From the NCBI RefSeq assembly GCF_023614235.1, contig NZ_CP094264.1, positions 4,526,001-4,590,000 of the forward strand: a DNA stretch of 64,000 nucleotides. Direction: 5' to 3'. This document shows, in pieces, positions 34,744-46,725 of the stretch (position 1 is its first letter; each line of letters starts with the position of its first letter). This stretch comes from Streptomyces sp. MRC013 (GTDB lineage: Bacteria; Actinomycetota; Actinomycetes; Streptomycetales; Streptomycetaceae). The notes under the pieces are model-generated. The model saw nothing but the letters and a program-made list of their open reading frames with translations, was not told the origin of the DNA and made no database searches. The translations under genes were made by a program, and so were the position numbers.

Positions 34744-35040
34744 GGTGTGACGACCGGCCGGAACCGATGAGTTCCGGCCCACAAGTGGAGGCTCCGTCTC
34801 CCACCTGGCCACCCCCCGGGGCGGCGGGTCACCGGTCAGGCGGCGCCCATCGTTCCGTACGGACGATGGACCCGCCCGAGTACAGCGCCCCGCGGCACGC
34901 CGTGGCGGTGCTCCGGTATCGCCAGGAGCCCCGCCTGTGTCCCGTCCGGGGCATTTTTCATGCACCGGCGCGGTTGGTCTCAGAACAGACGTTACGCGTC
35001 CGTCCGCCAGGCGGTCGCGTGGTGCTACCGAGGAGGATCC
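34744..35040 (+). promoter_or_regulatory. Long structured 5' leader of infC
   Basis: About 300 nt of untranslated leader. GGCCGGAAC (34756-34764) and GTTCCGGCC (34771-34779) form a perfect 9 bp hairpin with a 6 nt loop, followed by a GTGGAG/CTCCCAC pair and GC-rich segments. Leaders of infC-rpmI-rplT operons bind L20 or act through IF3 in other bacteria; autoregulation here is inferred from position only. AGGAGG at 35031-35036 ends the region. Confidence 0.45.
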
Positions 35041-35646
35041 ATCAGCGCCGAGCCCCGCATCAACGACCGGATTCGCGTTCCCGAGGTGCGACTTGTCGGT
35101 CCCAGCGGCGAGCAGGTCGGAATCGTTCCGCTCGCCAAGGCCCTGGAGCTTGCCCAGGAGTACGACCTCGACCTGGTCGAGGTCGCGGCGAACGCCCGTC
35201 CGCCCGTGTGCAAGCTCATGGACTACGGCAAGTTCAAGTACGAGTCGGCCATGAAGGCCCGTGAGGCGCGCAAGAACCAGGCGCACACGGTCATCAAGGA
35301 GATGAAGCTCCGGCCGAAGATCGACCCGCACGACTACGACACCAAGAAGGGTCACGTCGTCCGGTTCCTCAAGCAGGGCGACAAGGTCAAGATCACGATC
35401 ATGTTCCGCGGACGCGAGCAGTCCCGGCCGGAGCTCGGCTACCGGCTCCTGCAGCGGCTCGCGGAGGACGTCCAGGACCTCGGTTTCGTCGAGTCGAACC
35501 CGAAGCAGGACGGCCGCAACATGATCATGGTTCTCGGTCCGCACAAGAAGAAGACCGAGGCCATGGCCGAGGCCCGCGAGGCGCAGGCCGCCCGCAAGGC
35601 GGAGCGCCAGGGCCAGCCCGCCCAGGCGGATCCGTCCGCCGAGTAG
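35041..35646 (+). CDS. infC: Translation initiation factor IF-3 (ATC start)
   Basis: A 201-residue IF3. The N-domain has [63 protein letters not shown], then the linker helix and C-domain ([42 protein letters not shown]). No ATG or GTG lies at the natural start: ATC 35041 follows AGGAGGATCC, and its product SAEPRINDR aligns with the STETRVNER start of the mycobacterial protein. Rare AUU/AUC starts are a known device by which IF3 represses its own synthesis. The nearest ATG in frame (34960) would add 27 residues without similarity. L35 and L20 genes follow. Confidence 0.93.
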   Translation: MSAEPRINDRIRVPEVRLVGPSGEQVGIVPLAKALELAQEYDLDLVEVAANARPPVCKLMDYGKFKYESAMKAREARKNQAHTVIKEMKLRPKIDPHDYDTKKGHVVRFLKQGDKVKITIMFRGREQSRPELGYRLLQRLAEDVQDLGFVESNPKQDGRNMIMVLGPHKKKTEAMAEAREAQAARKAERQGQPAQADPSAE

Positions 35647-35763
35647 CCCGCAAGGCCGTGTCCGGGGCATCCCGCCCGGGACCCGAAACCGATCCACCTG
35701 ACGCTCCCGCGCGCCGGTCCCCGGACCGGCTGGGAGCGCCACTGACGAGGAGATGACGGCGCT

Positions 35764-35958
35764 ATGCCGAAGAACAAGACGCACAGCGGTGCCAAGAAGC
35801 GCTTCAAGATCACCGGCTCGGGCAAGGTGCTCCGCGAGCGCGCCGGCAAGCGCCACCTGCTCGAGCACAAGTCGTCCAAGCTGACGCGCCGCCTCACCGG
35901 CAACGCCGAGATGGCCCCGGGTGACAGCGCCAAGATCAAGAAGATGCTGGGCATCTGA
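35764..35958 (+). CDS. rpmI: 50S ribosomal protein L35
   Basis: A 64-residue, Lys/Arg-rich ribosomal protein ([20 protein letters not shown] to [14 protein letters not shown]), full length for the family. It lies between infC and rplT in the universal infC-rpmI-rplT order; GAGGAGATGACGGCGCT precedes ATG 35764. Confidence 0.97.
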   Translation: MPKNKTHSGAKKRFKITGSGKVLRERAGKRHLLEHKSSKLTRRLTGNAEMAPGDSAKIKKMLGI

Positions 35959-36053
35959 CCCCGATCACCTGATCCGAAGCCCCCGGAAGCCGGGACCCAT
36001 TCGTTTCCGGGCCGTGTGACCGTTCCCGCGGCCCCGCTACAAGGAGTCAACAA

Positions 36054-36440
36054 GTGGCACGCGTCAAGCGCGCAGTCAACGCTCACAAGAAGCGCCGTGC
36101 GATCCTCGAGCAGGCCAGCGGTTACCGCGGCCAGCGCTCCCGCCTGTACCGCAAGGCGAAGGAGCAGGTCACCCACTCGCTGGTCTACAACTACAACGAC
36201 CGCAGGAAGCGCAAGGGCGACTTCCGCCAGCTGTGGATCCAGCGCATCAACGCCGCCGCCCGCGCCAACGGCATCACGTACAACCGCTTCATCCAGGGTC
36301 TGAAGGCCGCCAACGTCGAGGTCGACCGCAAGATCCTGGCCGAGCTCGCGGTCAACGACGCCACCGCGTTCGCCGCCCTCGTCGAGGTCGCCCAGAAGGC
36401 CCTCCCGAGCGACGTCAACGCACCGAAGGCCGCCGCCTGA
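36054..36440 (+). CDS. rplT: 50S ribosomal protein L20
   Basis: A 128-residue ribosomal protein needed early in 50S assembly. The basic N-terminal arm [38 protein letters not shown] and the globular part ([43 protein letters not shown]) are complete; the last ten residues are a genus-specific extension. GTG 36054 with AAGGAG upstream. L20 can also repress its operon. A strong terminator follows. Confidence 0.97.
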   Translation: MARVKRAVNAHKKRRAILEQASGYRGQRSRLYRKAKEQVTHSLVYNYNDRRKRKGDFRQLWIQRINAAARANGITYNRFIQGLKAANVEVDRKILAELAVNDATAFAALVEVAQKALPSDVNAPKAAA

Positions 36441-36464
36441 TCCCCCGGGCCGCCGTTCTTCCGA

Positions 36465-36497
36465 CCGGACCCGCAGGCCCCGAGCCTGCGGGTCCGG
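36465..36497 (+). terminator. Terminator after rplT
   Basis: CCGGACCCGCAGGC (36465-36478) and GCCTGCGGGTCCGG (36484-36497) form a perfect 14 bp stem with a 5 nt loop. Confidence 0.85.
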
Positions 36498-36555
36498 CGC
36501 GTTCGCCGTCCCGCCACGACCCCGACCCCGCAGTCAGAAAGAGCCGCCGAGCACC

Positions 36556-37413
36556 ATGGGAACCCCCGAGCTGATCTCCCCGCGTTCCCCGCGCGTCGCC
36601 GCTGCGCGGCGCCTCGCCAAGCGGAACTTCCGGAGCAAGGAGCGCCGGTTCATCGCCGAGGGGCCGCAGGCCGTCCGCGAGGCCGCCGGGCACCGGGGGC
36701 CGGACGGCGAGCCGACGCTGCGCGAGCTCTTCACCACCGCCGAGGCGGCCACCCGGTACGCCGCCATCGTCGACGCCGCCCGCGCCGCCGGGGCCCGCGT
36801 CCACCACGCCTCCGACGCCGTCCTCGCCGAGATCTCCCAGACCGTCACCCCGCAGGGCATCGTCGGCGTCTGCGGCTTCCTCGACTCGCCGTTCGAGGCG
36901 GTCCTGGCGGCCCGCCCCCGGCTGGTCGCCGTCCTGGCCCACGTACGCGACCCCGGCAACGCCGGCACCGTCCTGCGCTGCGCCGACGCGGCCGGCGCCG
37001 ACGCCGTCGTCCTCACCGACGCCTCCGTCGACCTGTACAACCCCAAGTCCGTCCGCGCCTCCGTCGGCTCCCTCTTCCACCTGCCGGTCGCCGTCGGCGT
37101 TCCCGTCCGGCAGGCCGTCGCCGGCCTGAAGGCCGCCGGGGCCCGCGTCCTCGCCGCCGACGGCGCCGGCGCCGACGACCTCGACGCCGAGCTCGACGCG
37201 GGCACCATGGGCGGCCCCACCGCGTGGATCTTCGGCAACGAGGCCTGGGGCCTTCCGGAGGAGACCCGCGCCCTCGCGGACGCCGTCGTCCGCGTCCCCA
37301 TCCACGGCAAGGCCGAGAGCCTGAACCTGGCGACCGCCGCCGCCGTGTGCCTCTACGCCTCCGCCCGGGCGCAGCGGGCGGCCGGAGGGTGCCGCCGCGT
37401 CACCCCGAGCTAG
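36556..37413 (+). CDS. SpoU/TrmH-family RNA 2'-O-methyltransferase
   Basis: A 285-residue SPOUT methyltransferase. An N-terminal substrate-binding domain (SPRVAAARRLAKRNFRSKERRFIAEGPQAVREAA) precedes the knotted SAM domain with motif 1 HVRDPGNAGTVLRCADAAGA, motif 2 TAWIFGNEAWGLPEE and motif 3 VPIHGKAESLNLATAAAVCLYA. It probably methylates a ribose in 23S rRNA or tRNA; relatives include ribosome-targeting antibiotic resistance enzymes, but its place behind rplT suggests housekeeping rRNA modification. Confidence 0.9.
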   Translation: MGTPELISPRSPRVAAARRLAKRNFRSKERRFIAEGPQAVREAAGHRGPDGEPTLRELFTTAEAATRYAAIVDAARAAGARVHHASDAVLAEISQTVTPQGIVGVCGFLDSPFEAVLAARPRLVAVLAHVRDPGNAGTVLRCADAAGADAVVLTDASVDLYNPKSVRASVGSLFHLPVAVGVPVRQAVAGLKAAGARVLAADGAGADDLDAELDAGTMGGPTAWIFGNEAWGLPEETRALADAVVRVPIHGKAESLNLATAAAVCLYASARAQRAAGGCRRVTPS

Positions 37414-37467
37414 TAGGGTGACGGGCTCGGAGACCCGTCGCGCGACACTGAGGGTGGGGACACGGGG

Positions 37468-39894
<2,427 letters not shown>

Positions 39895-39895
<1 letters not shown>

Positions 39896-42423
39896 TGCGG
39901 GTCCCGCTTTCGTGGCTGCGGGAGTACGTCGACCTGCCGGCGACGGAGACCGGCCGCGACGTACAGGCCAAGCTGGTTTCGGCCGGCCTGGAGGTCGAGA
40001 CCGTCGAGCGGCTCGGCGCCGGCCTCACCGGCCCCCTCGTGGTGGGCAGGGTCCTCACCGTCGAGGAGCTGACCGAGTTCAAGAAGCCGATCCGCTTCTG
40101 CACCGTCGACGTCGGCCAGGCCAACGGCACCGGCGAGCCCCAGGAGATCGTCTGCGGCGCGCGGAACTTCACCCGGGGCGACAAGGTCGTCGTCGCCCTC
40201 CCGGGCGCCGTCCTGCCCGGCGACTTCCGCATCGCCGAGCGCAAGACCTACGGCCGGATGTCGCGCGGCATGATCTGCTCCTCCGACGAGCTCGGCATGG
40301 GCGACGACGGCACCAAGGGCATCGTCGTCCTGCCGCCCGAGCACGAGGTGGGCACCGACGCCACCGCCCTGCTGGAGCTGTACGACGAGGTCCTCGACAT
40401 CGCCGTCACACCCGACCGCGGCTACTGCCTGTCGATGCGCGGCGTCGCCCGCGAGACGGCCATCGCGTACGGGCTGCCGCTGCGCGACCCGGCGCTCCTG
40501 GACGTGCCCGCGCCGAACTCGTACGGCCACCCGGTCCAGGTCACCGACCCCGTCGGCTGCCCGCGCTTCACCGCGCGCACCGTCGTCGGCCTCGACCCCG
40601 AGGCCCGGTCGCCGATCTGGCTGCAGCGCCGCCTCCAGAAGGCCGGCATGCGCCCGGTCTCCCTGGCCGTCGACGTCACCAACTACGTGATGCTCGAACT
40701 GGGCCAGCCGCTCCACGCCTACGACCGCAGCCGCCTCGACGGCCCGATCGGGGTGCGCCGCGCCGAGCCCGGTGAGAAGATCACCACCCTCGACGGCACC
40801 GTCCGCGCCCTCGACCCGGCCGACCTCGTCATCACCGACGACCGCGGCCCGATCGGCATCGCGGGCGTCATGGGCGGTGCCGACACCGAGATCGCCGACG
40901 CCGGGGCCGACCCGGGGACGGGCCAGGTCCGCGGCACCACCGAGGTCGTCGTCGAGGCCGCGCACTTCGACGCGATCTCCGTCGCCCGTACGGCCCGCCG
41001 CCACAAGCTGTCCTCCGAGGCGTCCAAGCGGTTCGAACGGGGCGTCGACCCGCAGGCCACGGCCGCCGCCGCGCAGCGCGCCGTCGACCTGCTGGTCCTC
41101 CTCGCGGGCGGCACGGCCGAGGCGGGCGTCACCGAGATCGTCGCGCCGGGCGCCCCGCGCACGATCGCCATGCGCGCCGACCACCCCGACCGGGTCGCGG
41201 GCGTCGCCTACGGCCGCGAGACCGTCGTCCGCCGCCTCCAGGAGGTCGGCTGCGACGTGGCCGGGCAGGACGAGCTGGTCGTCACCGTCCCGTCCTGGCG
41301 CCCCGACCTGGGCGAGCCGAACGACCTCGCCGAGGAGGTCATCCGGCTGGAGGGGTACGAGAACCTCCCCTCCACGCTGCCCAGGCCGCCCGCCGGCCGC
41401 GGGCTCACCGAGCGCCAGCGCACCCACCGCCGCGTGGGCCGCGCCCTGGCCGGCGCCGGGTACGTCGAGGCGCTGAACTACCCGTTCGTCGGCGAGCAGG
41501 TCCTCGACCAGCTCGACCTCCCGGCGGACGACCCCGCCCGCCGGGTCGTCCGGGTCGTCAACCCGCTCTCCGACGAGGAGCCCGCGCTGCGCACCACACT
41601 GCTGCCCGGCCTCCTCGCCGCGCTGCGCCGCAACGACGGCCGCGGCAGCCACGACCTGGCCCTCTTCGAGACCGGCCTGGTCTTCCGCGCCGCCGCCGAG
41701 CCGGGCGTCGCGGTACGGCCGCCCGCCGACCGCCGTCCCACCGACGAGGAGCTCGCCGGCCTCGACGCGGTCCTGCCCGAGCAGCCGCGGCACGTCGCCG
41801 TGGCCCTCGCCGGAGCGCGCGAGCAGGCCGGCTGGTGGGGCGGGGGCCGCCCGGCCGACTGGGCCGACGCGATCGAGGCCGCCCGCATCGTCGCCCGCGA
41901 GGCCGGCGCCGAGCTGACCGTCCGCAGGGGCCGGTACGGCCCGTGGCACCCGGGCCGCTGCGCCGAGCTGCTCGTCGTCGCCGACGGCGCCGAGCGGACC
42001 GCGGGCCACGCCGGCGAGCTGCACCCGCGCGTCCTCAAGGCGCTCGGCCTGCCCGACCGGACCTGCGCGATGGAACTCGACCTCGACCTCGTCGAGCGGG
42101 CCTCCACCGGGCCCGTGCCCGCCCCGCGGATCTCCGTGTTCCCGGTGGCCACGCAGGACGTCGCCCTGGTCGTCGACGAGGACGTGCCGGCCGCCGAGGT
42201 GGAGCGCGCCCTCCGTGAGGGCGCGGGCGGGCTGCTGGAGTCCATCCGGCTGTTCGACGTGTTCACCGGCGAGCAGATCGGCGGGGGCCGCAAGTCCCTG
42301 GCGTACGCGCTGCGGTTCCGCGCCGGGGACCGCACGCTGACCGTCGAGGAGGCCACGGCCGCCCGCGACGCCGCCGTGGCGCTCGCCGCCGAGCGCACCG
42401 GGGCCGCGCTGCGCGGCGCCTGA
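39895..42423 (+). CDS. pheT: Phenylalanyl-tRNA synthetase beta subunit
   Basis: An 842-residue beta subunit with the full multidomain layout: N-terminal [16 protein letters not shown]-type tRNA-binding domain (about 40-155), B1/B3-B4 editing domain with [38 protein letters not shown]5 ([30 protein letters not shown]), class II-like core ([19 protein letters not shown]) and C-terminal ferredoxin-like anticodon domain ([23 protein letters not shown]). It starts in ATGA-type overlap with pheS (TGATG), ensuring equal synthesis of the two chains. A terminator follows. Confidence 0.97.
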
Positions 42424-42440
42424 CGCCCCGCCGCCCGCAC

Positions 42441-42476
42441 GGAGGGGCGCGTCCGGACCGCCGGGCGCGCCCCTCC
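42441..42476 (+). terminator. Terminator after pheT
   Basis: GGAGGGGCGCG (42441-42451) pairs exactly with CGCGCCCCTCC (42466-42476), followed by CGTTCTT. Confidence 0.8.
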
Positions 42477-42774
42477 CGTTCTTCCCGCGGCCGAGGACGC
42501 CGGGACGTTCGCGCGGCCCCCCACCCGTCCGGGCGGGGAGCCCGGCGGCCGCTCCCCGCGGGCCCGGGCGGCCGGCGGAGGCGTCCCGGCCGGAGCGGGG
42601 CGGTCGGTGCCGTCCGCGGGCGGCGCCGCAGTCCCGTGCGCGCGGAGCGGGCCCGTACCGCGTCCGCCCGCCCCCGCGCGGCGCCCCCGGAGCCGGGCGC
42701 GGCCCCGACGGCGCCGGCCGGAAGCGCACGCAGGGTGTCCCGGGCGCCGCGCCGGCGGACGGGGCGCGGTGGCT
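42477..42774. other. Non-coding gap after pheT
   Basis: About 300 bp of very GC-rich sequence between the pheT terminator and the convergent dehydrogenase gene. I see no supported gene, repeat or RNA in it. Confidence 0.5.
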
Positions 42775-43635
42775 TCAGGAGTACGTGTAGAAGCCGGAGC
42801 CCGTCTTGCGGCCCAGGCGGCCCGCGTCCACCATGCGCTGGAGCAGCGGGGGAGCCGCGTACAGGGGCTCCTTGTACTCGGCGTACATCGAATCGGCGAC
42901 CGAGGCGACCGTGTCGAGGCCGATCAGGTCGGACAGCCTCAGCGGACCCATGGGGTGGGCGCAGCCCATCTCCATGCCGTTGTCGATGTCCTCACGGCTG
43001 GCGATGCCCGACTCGAACATCCGGATCGCCGACAGCAGGTACGGGATCAGCAGCGCGTTCACCACGAAACCGGACCGGTCCTGGGCCCGGATCGCGTGCT
43101 TGCCGAGCACCTTCTCGACCACGGTCTGGGACCGGCCGATCGTGCTCTCCGAGGTGGTCAGCGCGGGGATCAGCTCGACCAGCTGCTGGACCGGAGCCGG
43201 GTTGAAGAAGTGGATGCCGATGACCTGGTCGGGACGGGACGTCGCCACGGCCAGCTTCACCAGCGGGATGGAGGAGGTGTTGGACGCCAAGATGGCGTCC
43301 TCCCGGGTCACCACCTGGTCGAGGACCTGGAAGATCTCCGTCTTGACCTGCTCGTTCTCGACCACCGCCTCGATGACCAGGTCGCGGTCGGCGAACTCCC
43401 CGAGGTCGGTCGTGAAGCTCAGCCGGGTCAGCGCCGCGTCGCGCTCCTCCTCGCTGATCTTGCCGCGCCGGGCGGCCCGGTCGAGGGAGTTGTACAGCCG
43501 GGTGCGGCCGATCTCCAGCGCCTCGCCGGTGGTCTCGGCCACCTTGACCTCGAGGCCGCTGCGGGCGCACACCTCCGCGATGCCCGCTCCCATCTGACCG
43601 CAGCCCACCACTCCGACGCGTGCAATGTCGGCCAT
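42775..43635 (-). CDS. 3-hydroxybutyryl-CoA dehydrogenase
   Basis: A 286-residue NAD(P)-dependent dehydrogenase interconverting acetoacetyl-CoA and 3-hydroxybutyryl-CoA, feeding butyrate-type or ethylmalonyl-CoA metabolism. Rossmann motif VGVVGCGQMGAGIAEVC, the HCDH signature region ASNTSSIPLVKLA and HFFNPAPVQQLVELI with the catalytic His, and the C-terminal domain (DRSGFVVNALLIPYLLSAIRMFE, MGPLRLSDLIGLDTV). ATG 43635 has GAGGTG 9 bp upstream; a GTG at 43647 with AAAGG is an equally fair start, adding four residues. It is divergent from the glycosidase-like gene. Confidence 0.93.
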   Translation of the reverse strand: MADIARVGVVGCGQMGAGIAEVCARSGLEVKVAETTGEALEIGRTRLYNSLDRAARRGKISEEERDAALTRLSFTTDLGEFADRDLVIEAVVENEQVKTEIFQVLDQVVTREDAILASNTSSIPLVKLAVATSRPDQVIGIHFFNPAPVQQLVELIPALTTSESTIGRSQTVVEKVLGKHAIRAQDRSGFVVNALLIPYLLSAIRMFESGIASREDIDNGMEMGCAHPMGPLRLSDLIGLDTVASVADSMYAEYKEPLYAAPPLLQRMVDAGRLGRKTGSGFYTYS

Positions 43636-43918
43636 TGAGTCCGTCACCTCGTGCCTTTCGCTGATCTCCGGGTGGCGGGGCGGCCGTATGGTTCCGGCAC
43701 CCCCGCCTCGACCCCACGACGTTACTCCGTTCGCGCGGATCGACGACCTTCCGGGCCGGGCATGCTCTGCGAGGACGGCCGTACGGCCCGGAGCGCCCGC
43801 TTTCGCCCCTCGGGGCGCACGGGGTGCGCAGCGGCCGGAACGACCCCGGCGGCGCACGAGGACCGGGGCCGGCCGGGACCGGAGCGGACGGGCACCGACG
43901 GGAAGGCAGGGGTGACGC

Positions 43919-45229
43919 ATGGGACACGGGGACGGCGGCGGGGTCGGGCGGCGCGGACTGGTCGCGGGAGCGGCGGGACTGGTGGCGTCGCTGCTGGCCA
44001 CCGGTGACGCGGCCGGCGCGGCGGGACCGGGCCGGAGAAGCGGCGGCGGGGGCGGACCCCGGCGCGGCGGAGGCGGCGGGCCCCGGCGCGGCGGCGCGCG
44101 CACGGAGGAGTTCCGCGGCATGTGGGTGGCGACGGTCGCCAACCGCGACTGGCCCTCCCGGGCCGGACTGCCCGCGGCCGACCAGCGCGCCGAACTGGTC
44201 GCCCTGCTCGACCGGGCCGTGGAGCGCCGCCTCAACACGGTGATCCTCCAGGTGCGGCCGACCGCCGACGCCCTGTGGCCCTCGCCGTACGAGCCGTGGG
44301 CCCAGTGCCTCACCGGCGTCCAGGGCCGGGATCCCGGCTGGGACCCGCTCGGCACCGCCGTCGCGGAGGCCCACCGGCGCGGCCTGCGGCTGCACGCCTG
44401 GTTCAACCCGTACCGCGTCGCCACCCACGCCGACCTCTCGCGGCTGGCCGAGGGCCACCCGGCGCGCCGCAACCCGGACTGGGTCGTCCCGCACGGCGGG
44501 AGGCTCTACTACGACCCGGGCCTGCCGCAGGTCCGGCGCTTCGTCCAGGACGCGATGCTCGACGCCGTGCGCCGCTACGACATCGACGCCGTCCACTTCG
44601 ACGACTACTTCTACCCCTACCCGGTCGCCGGGCAGGTCTTCGAGGACGACGCGTCCTACGAGGCGCACGGCGGCGGCTTCCCCGACCGGGCGGCCTGGCG
44701 ACGGAACAACGTCGACCTGCTGGTCCACGAGACGTCCCGGCGGATCAAGGAGGTCAAGCCGGAGGCGGGGTTCGGCATCAGCCCCTTCGGGATCTGGCGC
44801 AACGCCACCACCGACCCGCGCGGCTCCGACACGCGCGGCCTGCAGGCGTACGACGACCTGCACGCCGACACCCGCACCTGGGTCAAGGAGGGCTGGATCG
44901 ACTACGTCGCCCCCCAGCTGTACTGGCACATCGGATTCGGGGCCGCCGACTACGCCGCCCTCGTGCCGTGGTGGAGCGACACGGTGCGCGGCACCGGCGT
45001 CCACCTCTACGTGGGGGAGGCCCTCTACCGGGCCGGGGACCCGGCGGCGCCCGCCCCGTGGCAGGACCCGGCGGAGCTGTCCCGGCACCTCACCCTCGCC
45101 CGCGGCCACGACCAGGTGCTGGGGCACGTCTTCTTCGGAGCCCGGGACGTGGTCGCCGACCGGATCGGGGCGATGGCCAGGGTCGTGGCCGACCACTACC
45201 CGACACCGGTCCACCCCCCGGGGTGGTGA
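43919..45229 (+). CDS. Tat-exported glycosidase-like protein (GHL10/DUF187)
   Basis: A 436-residue secreted protein. The signal region GRRGLVAGAAGLVASLLATG carries a twin arginine, so Tat export is likely; a Gly/Arg-rich linker follows. The TIM-barrel domain of the glycosyl-hydrolase-like 10 family starts at EFRGMWVATVANRDWPS and includes NTVILQVRPTADALWPS, LHAWFNPYRVATH, VHFDDYFYPYP (the acidic catalytic candidates), GFGISPFGIWRN and WIDYVAPQLYWHIGF. Relatives act on cell-wall or polysaccharide substrates. ATG 43919 with CAGGGG upstream. Length is usual for the family. Confidence 0.88.
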   Translation: MGHGDGGGVGRRGLVAGAAGLVASLLATGDAAGAAGPGRRSGGGGGPRRGGGGGPRRGGARTEEFRGMWVATVANRDWPSRAGLPAADQRAELVALLDRAVERRLNTVILQVRPTADALWPSPYEPWAQCLTGVQGRDPGWDPLGTAVAEAHRRGLRLHAWFNPYRVATHADLSRLAEGHPARRNPDWVVPHGGRLYYDPGLPQVRRFVQDAMLDAVRRYDIDAVHFDDYFYPYPVAGQVFEDDASYEAHGGGFPDRAAWRRNNVDLLVHETSRRIKEVKPEAGFGISPFGIWRNATTDPRGSDTRGLQAYDDLHADTRTWVKEGWIDYVAPQLYWHIGFGAADYAALVPWWSDTVRGTGVHLYVGEALYRAGDPAAPAPWQDPAELSRHLTLARGHDQVLGHVFFGARDVVADRIGAMARVVADHYPTPVHPPGW

Positions 45230-45265
45230 GGCGCGCGGGGGACGGGGAGAAGCCCGGCGGGACGC

Positions 45266-45472
45266 TCAGGCGCCTTCCCCGGACCGCCCCTTGGGGCGCA
45301 CGACGGCGTCCGGGCCCGGGGACATCACGGCCTCGTGCCCGTCGTCGTCGAAGCGGACGCGGTACGGCGGGTGGCCGTGCTCGCCCAGGACCTCGACGAT
45401 CTCGGCCGTACGGTCGTGCCGGCCGACCACGCGGCCGTGCACCAGCAGCTTGTCGCCCACGGTTGCTTCCAT
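45266..45472 (-). CDS. DUF1918 small protein
   Basis: A 68-residue protein with the DUF1918 beta-barrel-like core: VGDKLLVHGRVVGRHDRTAEIVEVLGEHGHPPYRVRFDDDGHEAVMSPGPDA. Such proteins are widespread in actinobacteria without known function. AGGAGG precedes the ATG at 45472. Confidence 0.88.
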   Translation of the reverse strand: MEATVGDKLLVHGRVVGRHDRTAEIVEVLGEHGHPPYRVRFDDDGHEAVMSPGPDAVVRPKGRSGEGA

Positions 45473-45563
45473 CGGGAGTGACCTCCTTGCGCCGATTTGT
45501 CCGTACGTGGGAGTCTACGTCGGCAGGTGTGGTCCCTGTCACCCGGAGCGCGTCCGCCGGTCC

Positions 45564-46169
45564 TCAGAACCCGGGCGCCGACCCGGTGAGGAACTCGGCC
45601 CCGTCCAGCAGCTCCGGCGTAAGCCGCACCCCGGTCAGCCGCTCCGCCAGGGCGAACGCGGCCTCCGCCGCCACCTCCGGGTCCGCGCCGTCGTCGCACG
45701 GGTCGAAGCCGACCTCCCGCATCAGCGCCACCGCCCCCTCCGGCCCGGCACCGCCCCGCGCGTACGGGAGGAGCGGCTCGAAGCGCAGCCGCGGCTCGCC
45801 GTCCGCGTACCGGCTGAAGTGGTCCACCGCGTTCACGTTCCGGAAGTGCGCGACCAGTTCGGTGCCCCGCGACAGGGGGGCCGCCGCCTCGTCGAGGCTG
45901 CCCAGGTAGCCGTTCGGCTCCACCATCAGCGTCCAGCCGTCGATCGCGCACAGGCCCAGGAAGTGCCGGTCGCCACCGGACTCCTTCCAGGCTTCCGCCG
46001 CGGCCCCGACCAGCGCGGCTATCCCCGCCACCCGCCCGTCCGCACGCGCGTGCAGGCGCCGGAGCGCCTCCTCCGGGGGGATCGCGCGCACCAGCGTCAC
46101 GCAGTAGGCCTCGATCAGGTCCGGGCAGTGGTCACCGAGCCAGCGGTAGTCGGCGGCAGTCGCGTTCAT
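45564..46169 (-). CDS. DUF6461-type protein
   Basis: A 201-residue soluble, acidic protein. The segment GLCAIDGWTLMVEPNGYLGSLDEAAAPLSRGTELVAHFRNVNAVDHFSRYADGE is the core of the family often called DUF6461, found in many Streptomyces paralogues; function unknown. The start at ATG 46169 is divergent from the acetyltransferase gene (57 bp apart). Confidence 0.75.
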   Translation of the reverse strand: MNATAADYRWLGDHCPDLIEAYCVTLVRAIPPEEALRRLHARADGRVAGIAALVGAAAEAWKESGGDRHFLGLCAIDGWTLMVEPNGYLGSLDEAAAPLSRGTELVAHFRNVNAVDHFSRYADGEPRLRFEPLLPYARGGAGPEGAVALMREVGFDPCDDGADPEVAAEAAFALAERLTGVRLTPELLDGAEFLTGSAPGF

Positions 46170-46226
46170 GCCCCGATCGTGGCAGCCGCCCCTGACAACA
46201 AGCGCTCTCTCTGTGACTATTCGACC

Positions 46227-46712
46227 GTGAAGGAGACGAACGCTTTCGATGCGTATGAGATGTCGACCGACCCTGATCGACTCGACCGCGCACAGATCCA
46301 CCGGTGGCTGTCCACCGACACGTACTGGGCGCTCGGCCGCAGCCGAGGGAAGCAGGACGCCGCGATCGACGGCTCGCTCAACTTCGGGGCGTACGCGAAG
46401 GAGGGCGGCGCCATGGCCGCGTACGCGCGCGTGGTCACCGACCTCGCGACGTTCGCCTGGCTCTGCGACGTGTACGTGGCCCCCGCCGCCCGCGGCGGGG
46501 GCCTCGGCACCGCCCTGGTCGCGGCCGTCCGCGACCACCTCGCGCCGTACGGCGTCAACCGCGTCGCACTGGCCACTCGGGACGCCCACGGCGTCTACGG
46601 GAAGGCCGGCTTCACGCCCCTGGAGGACCCCCGGGAGTGGATGACCCTGGACCCGCGGCGGCGGCCCGGGCCGGCGGGGGCGCGGGACGCCCGCCCCGAC
46701 GGCACAGGCTAG
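46227..46712 (+). CDS. GNAT-family acetyltransferase
   Basis: A 161-residue acetyltransferase. The acetyl-CoA binding motif is clear: LCDVYVAPAARGGGLGTALVAAVRDHL, then VNRVALATRDAHGVYGKAGFTPLEDPREWM. The N terminus LSTDTYWALGRSRGKQDAAI matches a common bacterial subfamily. GTG 46227 starts without a ribosome site, so a leaderless start is likely; ATG 46260 in frame would remove 11 residues. Substrate unknown. Confidence 0.85.
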   Translation: MKETNAFDAYEMSTDPDRLDRAQIHRWLSTDTYWALGRSRGKQDAAIDGSLNFGAYAKEGGAMAAYARVVTDLATFAWLCDVYVAPAARGGGLGTALVAAVRDHLAPYGVNRVALATRDAHGVYGKAGFTPLEDPREWMTLDPRRRPGPAGARDARPDGTG

Positions 46713-46725
46713 CCTGAGCCCCACG

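Noticed and set aside
34960-35040. An N-terminal extension of IF3 from ATG 34960
   Set aside because: The 27 residues are Arg/Trp-rich, unlike any IF3, and run through the AGGAGG ribosome site, which would then be inside the gene.
42477-42774. A small gene or RNA between pheT and the dehydrogenase
   Set aside because: Frames lack coding bias and ribosome sites; apart from the terminator hairpin nothing is structured beyond what the GC content explains.
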